From Spirochaetota bacterium (lineage in GTDB: Bacteria; Spirochaetota; Spirochaetia; DTKZ01), in NCBI GenBank assembly GCA_026418195.1, contig JAOABU010000042.1:1-40864 (forward strand): DNA of 40,864 nucleotides, in the 5' to 3' direction. This document shows positions 33,164-40,864 of this stretch, piece after piece. Each line of letters begins with the position of its first letter. Position 1 is the stretch's first letter. The notes beneath the pieces were generated by a model. It had not been told where the DNA came from, did not search any database, and was given only the letters and a program-made list of their open reading frames with translations. Both the position numbers and the translations under genes were made by a program.

Positions 33164-34888
33164 ATGGACCTGTGGACTTTCACTCGATCGCAAATCATTG
33201 GGCGAAACGCATTCTTTCCTACTCCATTTGGGCAACGGTTACTGACCTACGGTGATTACACAGCTTCGGGACGCGGAGTCCGATTCATCGAACGATACAT
33301 GGAACATCTGTTGGAACTGTACGGAAACACCCACACAGAGGACGATGTAACGGGCAACCTAACCACGGAGCGTCTCCACGAGGCAGAGCGAATCATCAAG
33401 AGGCACCTGAACGCGGGTCCCGAATACCACATTATCGAAGCAGGTACAGGCAGTACAGGAGCCATCCACAGGTTACAGCAGATGTTAGGTCTCTACATCC
33501 CTCCAGCTGCCAAGGAACCTTTTCGTTCCATCCTGTTCAATAACGTGGAATCCCCTATTGTAGAACGGATCGAAGCCACCCTAAAGGCCAAAAGACCCGT
33601 TGTATTCGTAGGCCCCTATGAGCACCATTCTAACGAAATCACTTGGCGGGAATGCTATGCAGAGGTAATCGAAATCGAACTGAACGAAGAGGGATTGATT
33701 GATCTACAGGATCTGGAGCGTAAAGTGAGCGATCCAGCCTACGCAGGAAGACTCAAGATTGGTTCGTTCTCTGCCGGAAGTAACGTGACAGGGATCAAGA
33801 CCCCCGTGTACGAAATAGCCCGGATCCTTCGCCGCCATGATTGTCTCGTGTTCTTCGATTTTGCTGCCGTTGCTCCGTATGTGAAAATCGATATCAACCG
33901 GAGCCCAGAAACTGCCTTTGATGCAGTGTTCTTTTCTCCCCACAAGTTTCTAGGGGGGCCCGGGACAACGGGTGTCCTCGTATTCCACGAACGCCTCTAT
34001 CCCAAACACCTACCTCCCACCCTTTCCGGAGGAGGAACGGTAGATTTTGTCAACCTACACGAGCAGGAATACACCCGGGATATAGAAACCCGTGAAAAAC
34101 CCGGCACTCCTGGAATTCTGCAAACCATAAAAGCTGCCCTAGCCATTCAGTTGAAGGAACGACTGGGAATGGAGGCTATCGAGGCAAAAGAGAGAGAATA
34201 CATCCACCGTGCTATCGAGTTTTTTCGTACCATTCCCGAAATCGAGATCGTAGGCAATCCAGATCCTGAACTGCGTATCGCCATCCTTTCCTTTAATATC
34301 CGGGCAGGGGACTCCTACCTCCATCCCCGGTACGTGGTAAAACTCCTAAACGATCTATTTGGTATTCAAGCTCGGGCAGGATGCTCCTGTGCAGGACCTT
34401 ATGGGCATAGGCTCCTCCATATCGATACGAAGAAGTCCCTCGAGTTCAAAGAAAAGATCCTACAAGGAGAACTGGGAATCAAACCCGGATGGGCCCGGCT
34501 GAACTTCCATTTCCTCTTCACTGAGGAAGAGTTCCGCTTCATTCTGGATGCAGTGGCCTTCGTTGCGAAGTATGGGATCTATTTCCTCCCCCTGTACCAG
34601 TTCGATCTTACCACAGGGAACTGGTTCGCCCGCGATTGGAAATGTCCATTACCTCTGTTCGGGATAGAATCTATCTTGTCATCCTTGGAAGAACAGGGTG
34701 TTAAAGACTCTTTCCCGTTCTCTAGCGAACAGAGTTTAACGGAAGAAGAAAGAGTGAGTTATTATCAGCAATACCTGGAGGAAGCTTACAGAAGGGGAGA
34801 AGAATTAAAAGCATTATTTTCCCCCGACCTCCTGTCCACAACACAGAGGGATCTGATTCCCTTCCTCTACTGTCCGTTTCCGGCATAG
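33164..34888 (+). CDS. Class-V aminotransferase-fold PLP enzyme (cysteine desulfurase-like)
   Basis: A 574-residue PLP-dependent enzyme. D232 (FFDFAAVAP) and the Schiff-base K261 (FFSPHKFLGG) are present. Later, AGCSCAGPYG (406-413) places cysteines C407 and C409 where cysteine desulfurases hold their persulfide Cys. Residues beyond 430 form an additional domain of about 140 residues of unknown role. It could be a desulfurase, selenocysteine lyase or another C-S lyase; the extra length and loop differ from IscS/SufS. It is divergent from the hydrogenase operon, which needs iron-sulfur clusters, but no Isc/Suf scaffold lies nearby. Confidence 0.8.
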   Translation: MDLWTFTRSQIIGRNAFFPTPFGQRLLTYGDYTASGRGVRFIERYMEHLLELYGNTHTEDDVTGNLTTERLHEAERIIKRHLNAGPEYHIIEAGTGSTGAIHRLQQMLGLYIPPAAKEPFRSILFNNVESPIVERIEATLKAKRPVVFVGPYEHHSNEITWRECYAEVIEIELNEEGLIDLQDLERKVSDPAYAGRLKIGSFSAGSNVTGIKTPVYEIARILRRHDCLVFFDFAAVAPYVKIDINRSPETAFDAVFFSPHKFLGGPGTTGVLVFHERLYPKHLPPTLSGGGTVDFVNLHEQEYTRDIETREKPGTPGILQTIKAALAIQLKERLGMEAIEAKEREYIHRAIEFFRTIPEIEIVGNPDPELRIAILSFNIRAGDSYLHPRYVVKLLNDLFGIQARAGCSCAGPYGHRLLHIDTKKSLEFKEKILQGELGIKPGWARLNFHFLFTEEEFRFILDAVAFVAKYGIYFLPLYQFDLTTGNWFARDWKCPLPLFGIESILSSLEEQGVKDSFPFSSEQSLTEEERVSYYQQYLEEAYRRGEELKALFSPDLLSTTQRDLIPFLYCPFPA

Positions 34889-34923
34889 ACTAGATAGAGG
34901 CCTTTGTTAGAGCTCCTCACCGT

Positions 34924-37077
34924 TCAAGGAGAGAGAACTACCGGATACCGTAGGGCAAGCTCATCCTTCCCTCCGACCTTCACTTCCAAAGGTACTTCCA
35001 GTCTCCTTCGATCGATGTAACAGAGACCCTCTCCCCCCTCTGCACAGTATGCAATGGCAGTTTCCAAGTGCACCTCCGTAAAGCCGGGAGCGAACTCGAA
35101 GGAAAGACGGATCGGGAACGTAGGAGCCTGCATGCTGAGGGGGGATGCTCCAAGGAATCGACCCTTCCCTTCGCTAAGCCGAACCGCAACTGTGGAAAAC
35201 GCTTCCGAGGTAACTTTATAACCTTTAGGAAGATCAACCCATAGGGACAATTCAATTCGCCCAGGGGAAATCTCTCGTTTCGAAAACCGAAGGGGCGGAA
35301 GAGTCTCGTTGAATAAAAGATCCGATCCAGGGAATGGCCCCACTGTGAGAGGACTTAAAGAACCTCTTGCTCCCTCCCGTGCAGACCATGAATCCTTCAG
35401 GATCAGGGTAGACACCCTCCCTTCGTTTAAATCGAAGATTCTGAGAGCGTGATTATTGGTATCCACAACGTACAACTTGTTCCCTTTAGCATCCAGTCCA
35501 CCGGGTTCATCCCAGCGTGCATCCTGTCCATCCTTGAATCCTGGATCCAGACCCGAGAGTGTTCGTACTACACGGGTTTGAGGATCAATCTCCCGAATCC
35601 TGTGATTGTATGTATCCGCCACATAGATCTTTCCTTGGTGAACCCGTACCCCCAAAGGGTGCTGAAACCGAGCGTTCGGCCCCACTCCGTCCTCTGGACC
35701 AAACTCGAAAAGGCTCTTTCCGCTCCCAGCCAGCGTTACAACCTGTAGATCCTTCGTGGAAAGATCCACATATCGTATAGAACTGCCTTCCGAATCAGCA
35801 AAGTACAATCGCCTATCGGCGCCAAGGGAAAGTCCACTTGGTTGTGCCAGTTCCGCATCCTTCCCTGCCCCATCCAGGTACCCCTCCGCACCGGACCCTG
35901 CCAGAGGCGATACAGCTTGGGTGGAGAGATCCATCTTCCAAATCTGGTGACTTCCTGCCATCGCAATGAATAAGGTCTGTCCCTCCACTTCCACATCCCA
36001 GGGGGAGGAAAGGGCGACAGAGGATCCAATACCAGGAGCAGGAGGATACTCTTGGGATTGTTTCCCTGTCCCTACCAGTGTGGTAACCCTGCGAGAGGAT
36101 AGGTCGATCATACGGATGGCATGGTTTCCCGTATCCGCCACATAGATCGTCTTGCCATCGATGGAGAAGGCGATCCCTTGAGGGAATCGAAACCGAGCCT
36201 GCTCGAAACTTCCATTGGAAAACCCAGCCGCTGGGCCTCCCACACGGTCCAACACCCTCCCCGTAGATTCCTCCACGATCAGGATTCGGTGATTCCCCGT
36301 GTCGGAGAGCACGATTCGGTCAACGGTGGGATGAACCCGTACTTTTCCTGGAAAGCTCAAGAGAGTGGGTTTTCGTGTCTCCGGTTTCAGTACAGCTCTC
36401 CAGGGCCTAGTATCTAAAAGCCCCTTAGAGGCAAACTCTTCCCGCAAGGAAAGAATGATTTCCTTGAACTGGGGGTAGAACCCTTCACCCATCGTGGCAG
36501 CGGACACGTTTCCTGCAGGATCCACGAGGACCAGGGTAGGCCAGGCTCTAGGACCCCACATTTGCCACAGCAGAAACTCTGGATCGTTCACCACTGGATG
36601 GGTAATCTCGTACCGAAGAAGAATGTTTCGAAGGTTCTGCATCCGACCTTCATTGGAAAACTTCGCAGAATGGATCCCGATTACCACCAGTTCGTTAGGG
36701 AACTCCTCCTGTAATCGCTTCAGATCTGGGAGATTGTGGATACAGTTGATACACCCATAGGTCCAAAAGTCTAGTAGAACGATCTTCCCTTTCAGCGTGG
36801 AGAAACGCAACGGCTCCTTCACATTGAGCCATTCCATACCTTCTGGAAACTCTGGAGCTGGATACGTTCCTGCCCAGGATCGTTTCGCCGTGGGGGGCAT
36901 GGGATTCTCTTTAGAAGGTGATTCAGTAGATGATCCCGTAGAACTGGACGGAGGGGAACTCTGAGGAGACTCTTTCTTTCCGAACGCAAAGACCCCAATG
37001 GTGAACAAAAAAAACAATACTACACCTATACCTGCCAGCTGCCCTAGCTTCATCATTCTAGGTAAAAGAATAATCAT
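34924..37077 (-). CDS. NHLRC2-like protein: membrane-anchored thioredoxin domain plus NHL propeller
   Basis: A 717-residue exported protein. A hydrophobic N-terminal segment (about 11-32) anchors it; residues 35-65 are a Ser/Pro linker. A redoxin domain follows (about 70-225) with active-site C109 and C112 in WTYGCINC, typical of the NHLRC2/TlpA type. Six NHL-repeat blades, for example YVADTGNHAIRMIDL and YVADTYNHRIREID, span about 235-560. A C-terminal beta domain (about 600-717) completes the same three-part plan as animal NHLRC2. It may reduce disulfides outside the membrane. The ATG at 37077 is preceded by TATAAT 12 bases upstream and lacks a Shine-Dalgarno; internal ATGs at 37056 or 37053 are alternatives. 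Confidence 0.85.
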   Translation of the reverse strand: MIILLPRMMKLGQLAGIGVVLFFLFTIGVFAFGKKESPQSSPPSSSTGSSTESPSKENPMPPTAKRSWAGTYPAPEFPEGMEWLNVKEPLRFSTLKGKIVLLDFWTYGCINCIHNLPDLKRLQEEFPNELVVIGIHSAKFSNEGRMQNLRNILLRYEITHPVVNDPEFLLWQMWGPRAWPTLVLVDPAGNVSAATMGEGFYPQFKEIILSLREEFASKGLLDTRPWRAVLKPETRKPTLLSFPGKVRVHPTVDRIVLSDTGNHRILIVEESTGRVLDRVGGPAAGFSNGSFEQARFRFPQGIAFSIDGKTIYVADTGNHAIRMIDLSSRRVTTLVGTGKQSQEYPPAPGIGSSVALSSPWDVEVEGQTLFIAMAGSHQIWKMDLSTQAVSPLAGSGAEGYLDGAGKDAELAQPSGLSLGADRRLYFADSEGSSIRYVDLSTKDLQVVTLAGSGKSLFEFGPEDGVGPNARFQHPLGVRVHQGKIYVADTYNHRIREIDPQTRVVRTLSGLDPGFKDGQDARWDEPGGLDAKGNKLYVVDTNNHALRIFDLNEGRVSTLILKDSWSAREGARGSLSPLTVGPFPGSDLLFNETLPPLRFSKREISPGRIELSLWVDLPKGYKVTSEAFSTVAVRLSEGKGRFLGASPLSMQAPTFPIRLSFEFAPGFTEVHLETAIAYCAEGGEGLCYIDRRRLEVPLEVKVGGKDELALRYPVVLSP

Positions 37078-37089
37078 GAGATAAATATG

Positions 37090-37117
37090 ATTATATCAGT
37101 TAAGTAAAGTCAATGAA
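37090..37117 (-). promoter_or_regulatory. Promoter of the NHLRC2-like gene, very short leader
   Basis: On the minus strand TTCATT, 16 bases, TATAAT, then 12 bases before ATG. The 5' leader would be about five bases with no Shine-Dalgarno. Confidence 0.45.
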
Positions 37118-37153
37118 AAGAATTTTCTCAACTTTCCATTAGAAGGTGATAAT

Positions 37154-37501
37154 TTAAAAGGTGATAATTTCGTATCCGTCCTCGATATACCGAGCCATCG
37201 AGGGGTGACCTTTCATATCAGTACCGAAGGGAAGCTTCTGCGCTTCTATGTCTGCCAAAACTCCCATCTTGTAGGAGCAGGCTCGACACACGCAATCGAT
37301 CAATCCCGAGTCCCTCACCTGTACATACAGATCGTGGTAATCCGCTCCTTCCATGGCCAATTCCACTACGGCTTTCGTGGCCGCTCCCTCTAAAATGATG
37401 GCCACATCCATACCCCTCTCTCGCATGTCCAACCCGTTCAACAGAACGTGCACGAAACACATGGGTTCGCCTCGAAATGCAAACAATGCAATCTTTTTCA
37501 T
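37154..37501 (-). CDS. DsrE family-like small protein
   Basis: A 115-residue cytoplasmic protein with the DsrE/YchN alpha-beta pattern: KKIALFAFRGEP, MDVAIILEGAATKAVVEL, and a Cys pair in CVCRACSYKMG (about residues 70-80). DsrE-like proteins form hexamers and often relay sulfur or respond to oxidants; the cysteine here matches the usual active loop. It has GGGAGGG directly before the ATG, too close for a Shine-Dalgarno, and a promoter whose -10 ends 8 bases upstream. It lies 76 bases upstream of the NHLRC2-like gene on the same strand, both being redox/sulfur-type proteins. Confidence 0.75.
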   Translation of the reverse strand: MKKIALFAFRGEPMCFVHVLLNGLDMRERGMDVAIILEGAATKAVVELAMEGADYHDLYVQVRDSGLIDCVCRACSYKMGVLADIEAQKLPFGTDMKGHPSMARYIEDGYEIITF

Positions 37502-37509
37502 ACCCTCCC

Positions 37510-37538
37510 ACTATAAAACCTCTAGGATTCCTGTGCAA
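37510..37538 (-). promoter_or_regulatory. Promoter of the DsrE-like gene, apparently leaderless
   Basis: On the minus strand TTGCAC, 17 bases, TATAGT, then GGGAGGGT and ATG. The G-rich stretch would lie upstream of or at the transcript start rather than in the leader. Confidence 0.5.
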
Positions 37539-37679
37539 GGGAATATGAGTACCCTGAAGCTTGTTGGGAAGATCAGGTAGGATTCCAGGCCGTATCTAAC
37601 CTTCCCATCCCACGCCCCTCGCCTTTATAGGCCGAAATATGGTATAAAGATTACAAGATTCTACCAATAGGAGAAAAGT

Positions 37680-38354
37680 ATGAACCTGGTCTGCCTTGAT
37701 TTGGAGGGAGTGCTAGTACCTGAGATTTGGATCTCCTTCTCCAAGGCTACGGGCATCGAAGAGCTTCGGTTAACCACTCGAGATATCCCGGATTATGATG
37801 CGCTGATGCGGCGAAGAATCAAAATCCTCGCCCAGCACGGGTTGAAGCTATCAGATATCCAACGGGTGATCGAAACGATGGATCCCCTTCCTGGAGCCCG
37901 GTCTTTCCTCGATGCTTTACGGGAAACCACCCAGGTAATCATCCTGTCGGATACCTTCGATCAATTTGCCAAACCTCTTATGCGAAAGCTTGGTTGGCCT
38001 ACCTTGTTCTGCAATACCCTAGTTATTGACAACGATGGTTCAGTAGTGGACTACACTCTCCGACAGAAGGATGGGAAGAAAAAGGCCGTTCTTGGTTTGA
38101 AGAGTCTAGGGTTCTATATTCAAGCAGTAGGAGACTCCTACAACGACATTTCTATGCTGCAGAGCGCAGACAAGGGATACCTATTCCGTCCGCCCGCCCA
38201 GATTCTCCAAGAGTTTCCTGAACTGCCAGTCGCAGAAACTTACGATTCTCTATGGAAACTCCTATCCTCTGATTCCCATTGGCCAGGAACCCCTTCAACT
38301 GGCTCGGTTTCCCTTGGGGCCAAAGGTACTTCCTACAGTTCAATGGGTTCCTAG
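37680..38354 (+). CDS. thrH: Bifunctional phosphoserine phosphatase/homoserine phosphotransferase ThrH
   Basis: A 224-residue HAD-family enzyme. The N-terminus MNLVCLDLEGVLVPEIWISF is diagnostic of ThrH, with nucleophile D7 and E9. Motif II is ILSDTFDQ and motif III/IV is VGDSYNDISML, with AVLGLK as lysine loop. It dephosphorylates phosphoserine and can pass the phosphate to homoserine. The family is about 205 residues; the last 20 residues (after KLLSSDS) are a Ser/Gly-rich tail without homology. AGGAG lies 6-7 bases before the ATG. A -10-like TATAAA is upstream at about 37640 but no convincing -35. Confidence 0.92.
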   Translation: MNLVCLDLEGVLVPEIWISFSKATGIEELRLTTRDIPDYDALMRRRIKILAQHGLKLSDIQRVIETMDPLPGARSFLDALRETTQVIILSDTFDQFAKPLMRKLGWPTLFCNTLVIDNDGSVVDYTLRQKDGKKKAVLGLKSLGFYIQAVGDSYNDISMLQSADKGYLFRPPAQILQEFPELPVAETYDSLWKLLSSDSHWPGTPSTGSVSLGAKGTSYSSMGS

Positions 38355-38357
38355 GTT

Positions 38358-39296
38358 CTATCGGATTAGCACCTGGGAATTCATACGGAGAAACTTTTCC
38401 CGTGCCTTCGGGTATGAATCCCCTCGAGTGTATGCATAAATACTATTCTCCCGAAGAGTCCCTAACTCATCATAGTATCGCACAATGGGATGTTCGATCA
38501 CTCCTCGGATGGTTTCTTTTGGTATCCCTTGTTGTAACAGGTACGTAGCAAAGGAAAGTTCTTCACAGGGAATATGGGTTCCCGCAGAAGAGTATAGGTA
38601 ATCCCTACCATCTAGGATCTGTTCGAACGGTCCTTTGGAATAGTGAAACACTCGGTCCACTGGTACTTCCTGGGGAAGAATCTTTGCATCCCTCAGGGCT
38701 TGTTCCATCTGTTTGAAGATCAGGGCAAAGCTTTCATACCCGATGGAGGTTCGGAACAGCATGACAGCGATGTCCGTTCCCTGCGCATTCTTCTGTACCA
38801 GGGCAGGAATGTCATAGTTCACGATGAATAGGTCTCCATACCTCTTTACCGATTGTCCACTAGTGATAAGCACATCCTCTATGGGAACCCAGAGTGCAAA
38901 TAACTGTTCCGGTGTCCACCCTAGGATCCGCAATGCTTCAAACGCCCCAACAATTCGGCAGGAATCGAAAGATCGGCCGAATCGTTCCTCGAAATCCCGC
39001 TTCATGAACTCAGTGAAGAGCGTTTTCCCTAACACAGCAAACCGCATCCGAACGAGGTAATGCTTCTCTATGATGTGATTCTTCAAGATGAACTCACCTG
39101 GAATATTGGCTAGGTATACGAAAAAAATGCGCTGTTTGTACTCGGGGTTTTTCTGAATGATCTTCAGAAGCAAACTCTCCACCAGGTATCCGTTGGATTC
39201 CGGCCGCAGATACACAAAAATATCTTCTGTGGAAGGATCGACAGATGGGCCTGGATATGGGATCAGCACAGAAGGTAAACCCTTGTCATTCCCCAT
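38358..39296 (-). CDS. Conserved spirochaete protein of unknown function next to pheT
   Basis: A 312-residue soluble protein, no signal peptide or membrane helix. I recognise no catalytic motif. It has alternating alpha/beta segments (DIFVYLRPESNGYLVESLL; IFFVYLANIPGEFIL; DLFIVNYDIPALV; DIAVMLFRT) that resemble neither synthetase nor nuclease families. From memory, an unknown gene occupies this position after pheT in Treponema pallidum, so it may be a lineage-specific conserved protein. It lies 56 bases after pheT, but a promoter of its own sits in the gap, with no Shine-Dalgarno. Confidence 0.7.
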   Translation of the reverse strand: MGNDKGLPSVLIPYPGPSVDPSTEDIFVYLRPESNGYLVESLLLKIIQKNPEYKQRIFFVYLANIPGEFILKNHIIEKHYLVRMRFAVLGKTLFTEFMKRDFEERFGRSFDSCRIVGAFEALRILGWTPEQLFALWVPIEDVLITSGQSVKRYGDLFIVNYDIPALVQKNAQGTDIAVMLFRTSIGYESFALIFKQMEQALRDAKILPQEVPVDRVFHYSKGPFEQILDGRDYLYSSAGTHIPCEELSFATYLLQQGIPKETIRGVIEHPIVRYYDELGTLRENSIYAYTRGDSYPKAREKFLRMNSQVLIR

Positions 39297-39302
39297 GGTT
39301 CT

Positions 39303-39331
39303 ATTATCGGGGGAATCAGAAGAAAAGGCAA
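39303..39331 (-). promoter_or_regulatory. Promoter of the pheT-neighbour gene, apparently leaderless
   Basis: On the minus strand TTGCCT, 17 bases, GATAAT, six bases (AGAACC), ATG. No Shine-Dalgarno. Confidence 0.45.
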
Positions 39332-39352
39332 CAGATAGAGGAAGTTATAACC

Positions 39353-40864
39353 TCACATCAACCAATCCAAACACAACTCCCCAGCTGTGCAGGGCATCTC
39401 AATTCCCCAGTTCTCCAACACTTCGGGAGCTACTTCGCCAATAATTCCAACAGGTCTTCCCCGAACCATTACCGACGCGACACGACCAGGGATGAATCGG
39501 GGGTCCTCTACCTCTTCCAGGGTATACGCAACATTCATATAGTACAGGAGAGCCCCAAGCTGAGCGTTGATCAGGTTGAATCCTGCATCAGATTGGGCAG
39601 AAAGGAAGCCGAGGTGGTTGTAAGTTTTACTACCATACACATCGCTCGGGTCCTTCTTCGCCACCTTTCCTACCTCGAAGATGTGGTGGGGGTATGGAGC
39701 GCTAGCAGACACGCTTTCAGCTTGTAAAAGGGAAGGTAGAATGGAGTTCCGTACAAACTCGTAATTCTCCGACATGGGATTGGCGATCTGTATGAGTTCT
39801 TCACCGGAGATTCTCATCTTTTCGATGAAATCTTTGCGAGAGCCTAAATAGTTGAAAATCATTTCTTGGAACCCCAACCCCACCATCAGGACAACCACTT
39901 TCCGGGCAAAGGTTTCCGCATCCGTCAATCGACCAACCGTGAAGTCCGTAGGGGTAACAGGTTTGAAATGATCCATCCCCATGCCAATCATCACATCCTC
40001 GATGATGTCCACTCCATGAAGGAAATCGTTTCGATACTCAGGGGGATATAGAACGACTTCAGCATCTTTCCTTGCATCACTCCCTTTGCCCTCGGACCGA
40101 ATCTCAGCCCGGTTTCCCATTCGTCTGAGAGCGGTGATGATTTGATCGACGGTGAAGGATTCCCCTAAAAGTTTTTCAATGGCTGAAACAGGTACCCGTT
40201 GGGGTTTCTGGAAATAGAAAGGAGTAATCACCTTTCGACCATATGGGGTGTCGTACGGGTACTGTACTTCTACTGGTAGAATAGTATATCCGAGGTCGGC
40301 AAAATCGCAGGCTACGATGGAAGTAGCAAGGAGGAGAGAATCCATATCTGTTCCTGTCAGTTCGATAAACAACTCAGTATCGCCTGGCTCCACCGCGCCG
40401 ATAGTTGCGCTATTGATGATAGGTGGAAAGCTCAAGCACTCTCCCTTTGAATCCTGAAGGAACGGGAACCTCGAGAATCCTGCCACGATGTGCCCGTACT
40501 CCTGCCCCTTTGGATGTTCCCGGTTGATCTCTAATAGGTTCATCACCCGGTCAAAGCCGAGGGGTTGGAACTTCGTCTGTTCAGGATCCACCGCATCATA
40601 GTGCACAGGGTACTGGATCAGGGTAGATCGATAGATCCCCATGGCAATGGACTTTCGTTTCCTACCATAATTTCCGCACAGCTTTTCCTGTGATTGGATT
40701 AAATCCTCCAGCGTATCGGCATCCACAGGAGGACCTTGCACTGCAAAGGCTGCGATATAGGGCCGAATATCCTTCAACGTAGGATCCACCACCACGGTAC
40801 GGATCCCTTTAGACTCATGCTCTTTCTCGGAAGCCTTTCGTTTGGAAGATCCGTCTTTGCGAAC
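39353..40864 (-). CDS. pheT: Phenylalanine-tRNA ligase beta subunit, archaeal/spirochaetal type, 5' end outside window
   Basis: The frame is open from the right edge and yields 503 residues of PheT. The archaeal/eukaryotic-like short form, also found in spirochaetes, is recognised by VVDPTLKDIRPYIAAFAVQG (B3/4 region), LIQSQEKLCGNYGRKRKSIAMG and, later, the B5 and B6 regions (NDFLHGVDIIEDVMIGMGMD; ending in GIIGEVAPEVLENWGI). It charges tRNA-Phe with the alpha subunit PheS, not in the window. A GTG at 40795 would start too late, inside the conserved part; the real start lies beyond base 40864. It is a housekeeping gene marking the return to core genome at the right end. Confidence 0.95.
   Translation of the reverse strand, partial: VRKDGSSKRKASEKEHESKGIRTVVVDPTLKDIRPYIAAFAVQGPPVDADTLEDLIQSQEKLCGNYGRKRKSIAMGIYRSTLIQYPVHYDAVDPEQTKFQPLGFDRVMNLLEINREHPKGQEYGHIVAGFSRFPFLQDSKGECLSFPPIINSATIGAVEPGDTELFIELTGTDMDSLLLATSIVACDFADLGYTILPVEVQYPYDTPYGRKVITPFYFQKPQRVPVSAIEKLLGESFTVDQIITALRRMGNRAEIRSEGKGSDARKDAEVVLYPPEYRNDFLHGVDIIEDVMIGMGMDHFKPVTPTDFTVGRLTDAETFARKVVVLMVGLGFQEMIFNYLGSRKDFIEKMRISGEELIQIANPMSENYEFVRNSILPSLLQAESVSASAPYPHHIFEVGKVAKKDPSDVYGSKTYNHLGFLSAQSDAGFNLINAQLGALLYYMNVAYTLEEVEDPRFIPGRVASVMVRGRPVGIIGEVAPEVLENWGIEMPCTAGELCLDWLM

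Noticed and set aside
1-40864. CRISPR array, tRNA/rRNA genes, prophage or transposon
   Set aside because: No regularly spaced repeats, no cloverleaf-like segment that I could recognise, and no phage or transposase proteins among the open frames. A tRNAscan or Rfam search was not possible.

Overview
The window looks like chromosomal DNA of an anaerobic, carbohydrate-fermenting, chemotactic bacterium, most likely a spirochaete of the Treponema/Spirochaeta group. The evidence is indirect. There is an archaeal/spirochaetal-type PheRS beta subunit followed by a conserved unknown gene, the order I recall from Treponema. There are also two methyl-accepting chemotaxis proteins, TRAP and TTT solute uptake systems, a two-gene transketolase, and an [FeFe]-hydrogenase cluster with a sensory hydrogenase. 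I saw no tRNA or rRNA gene, CRISPR array, transposase or phage gene, and no gene-free stretch longer than about 260 bases.

Layout. (1) 1-2181: the tail of a sugar operon, with a GH88-like unsaturated glucuronyl hydrolase interrupted by an in-frame TGA, a TIM-barrel sugar isomerase and a Gfo/Idh/MocA oxidoreductase. (2) 2241-8177: a flavin/quinone electron-export locus resembling the Listeria-type extracellular electron transfer (EET) cluster: eetA, eetB, fmnB (opposite strand), a membrane-anchored NDH-2 and a polyprenyl diphosphate synthase. A P60-like lipoprotein follows on the other strand. (3) 8965-15570: split transketolase, a GntR/FCD regulator, and a divergent TRAP transporter plus SDR operon. 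(4) 15742-28026: a secreted CARDB-like protein, two TIM-barrel isomerases, a BKACE-family enzyme, two tandem GntR regulators, a chemoreceptor, a tripartite tricarboxylate transporter (tctC-B-A) and a second chemoreceptor. (5) 28054-33022: a five-gene [FeFe]-hydrogenase operon read leftward. (6) 33164-40864: a class-V PLP enzyme, an NHLRC2-like thioredoxin/NHL protein, a DsrE-like protein, thrH, an unknown conserved gene and the 3' part of pheT.

How the genes may work together. Regions 3 and 4 appear to share regulation. A near-palindrome built on TTGTATACAA lies on or next to five promoters: transketolase, the isomerase pair, BKACE, the first tandem GntR, and tctC. This suggests one GntR-controlled catabolic regulon with its own importer and chemoreceptors. 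Region 5 has a catalytic-type hydrogenase and a probable H2-sensing hydrogenase (the proton-shuttle Cys is Ala, with a C-terminal PAS) next to a PP2C-type phosphatase, under a promoter carrying two Rex/FNR-like dyads. Region 2 offers another electron sink, from NADH through a quinone to flavinylated surface proteins. The H2 and EET routes would both dispose of fermentation electrons.

A second pattern runs through the window. Several first-in-transcript genes have a good sigma70-like promoter whose -10 box ends only 5-9 bases before the ATG and have no usable Shine-Dalgarno, whereas internal operon genes have strong ones. This suggests frequent leaderless translation. All family calls come from reading motifs; no database search was run.
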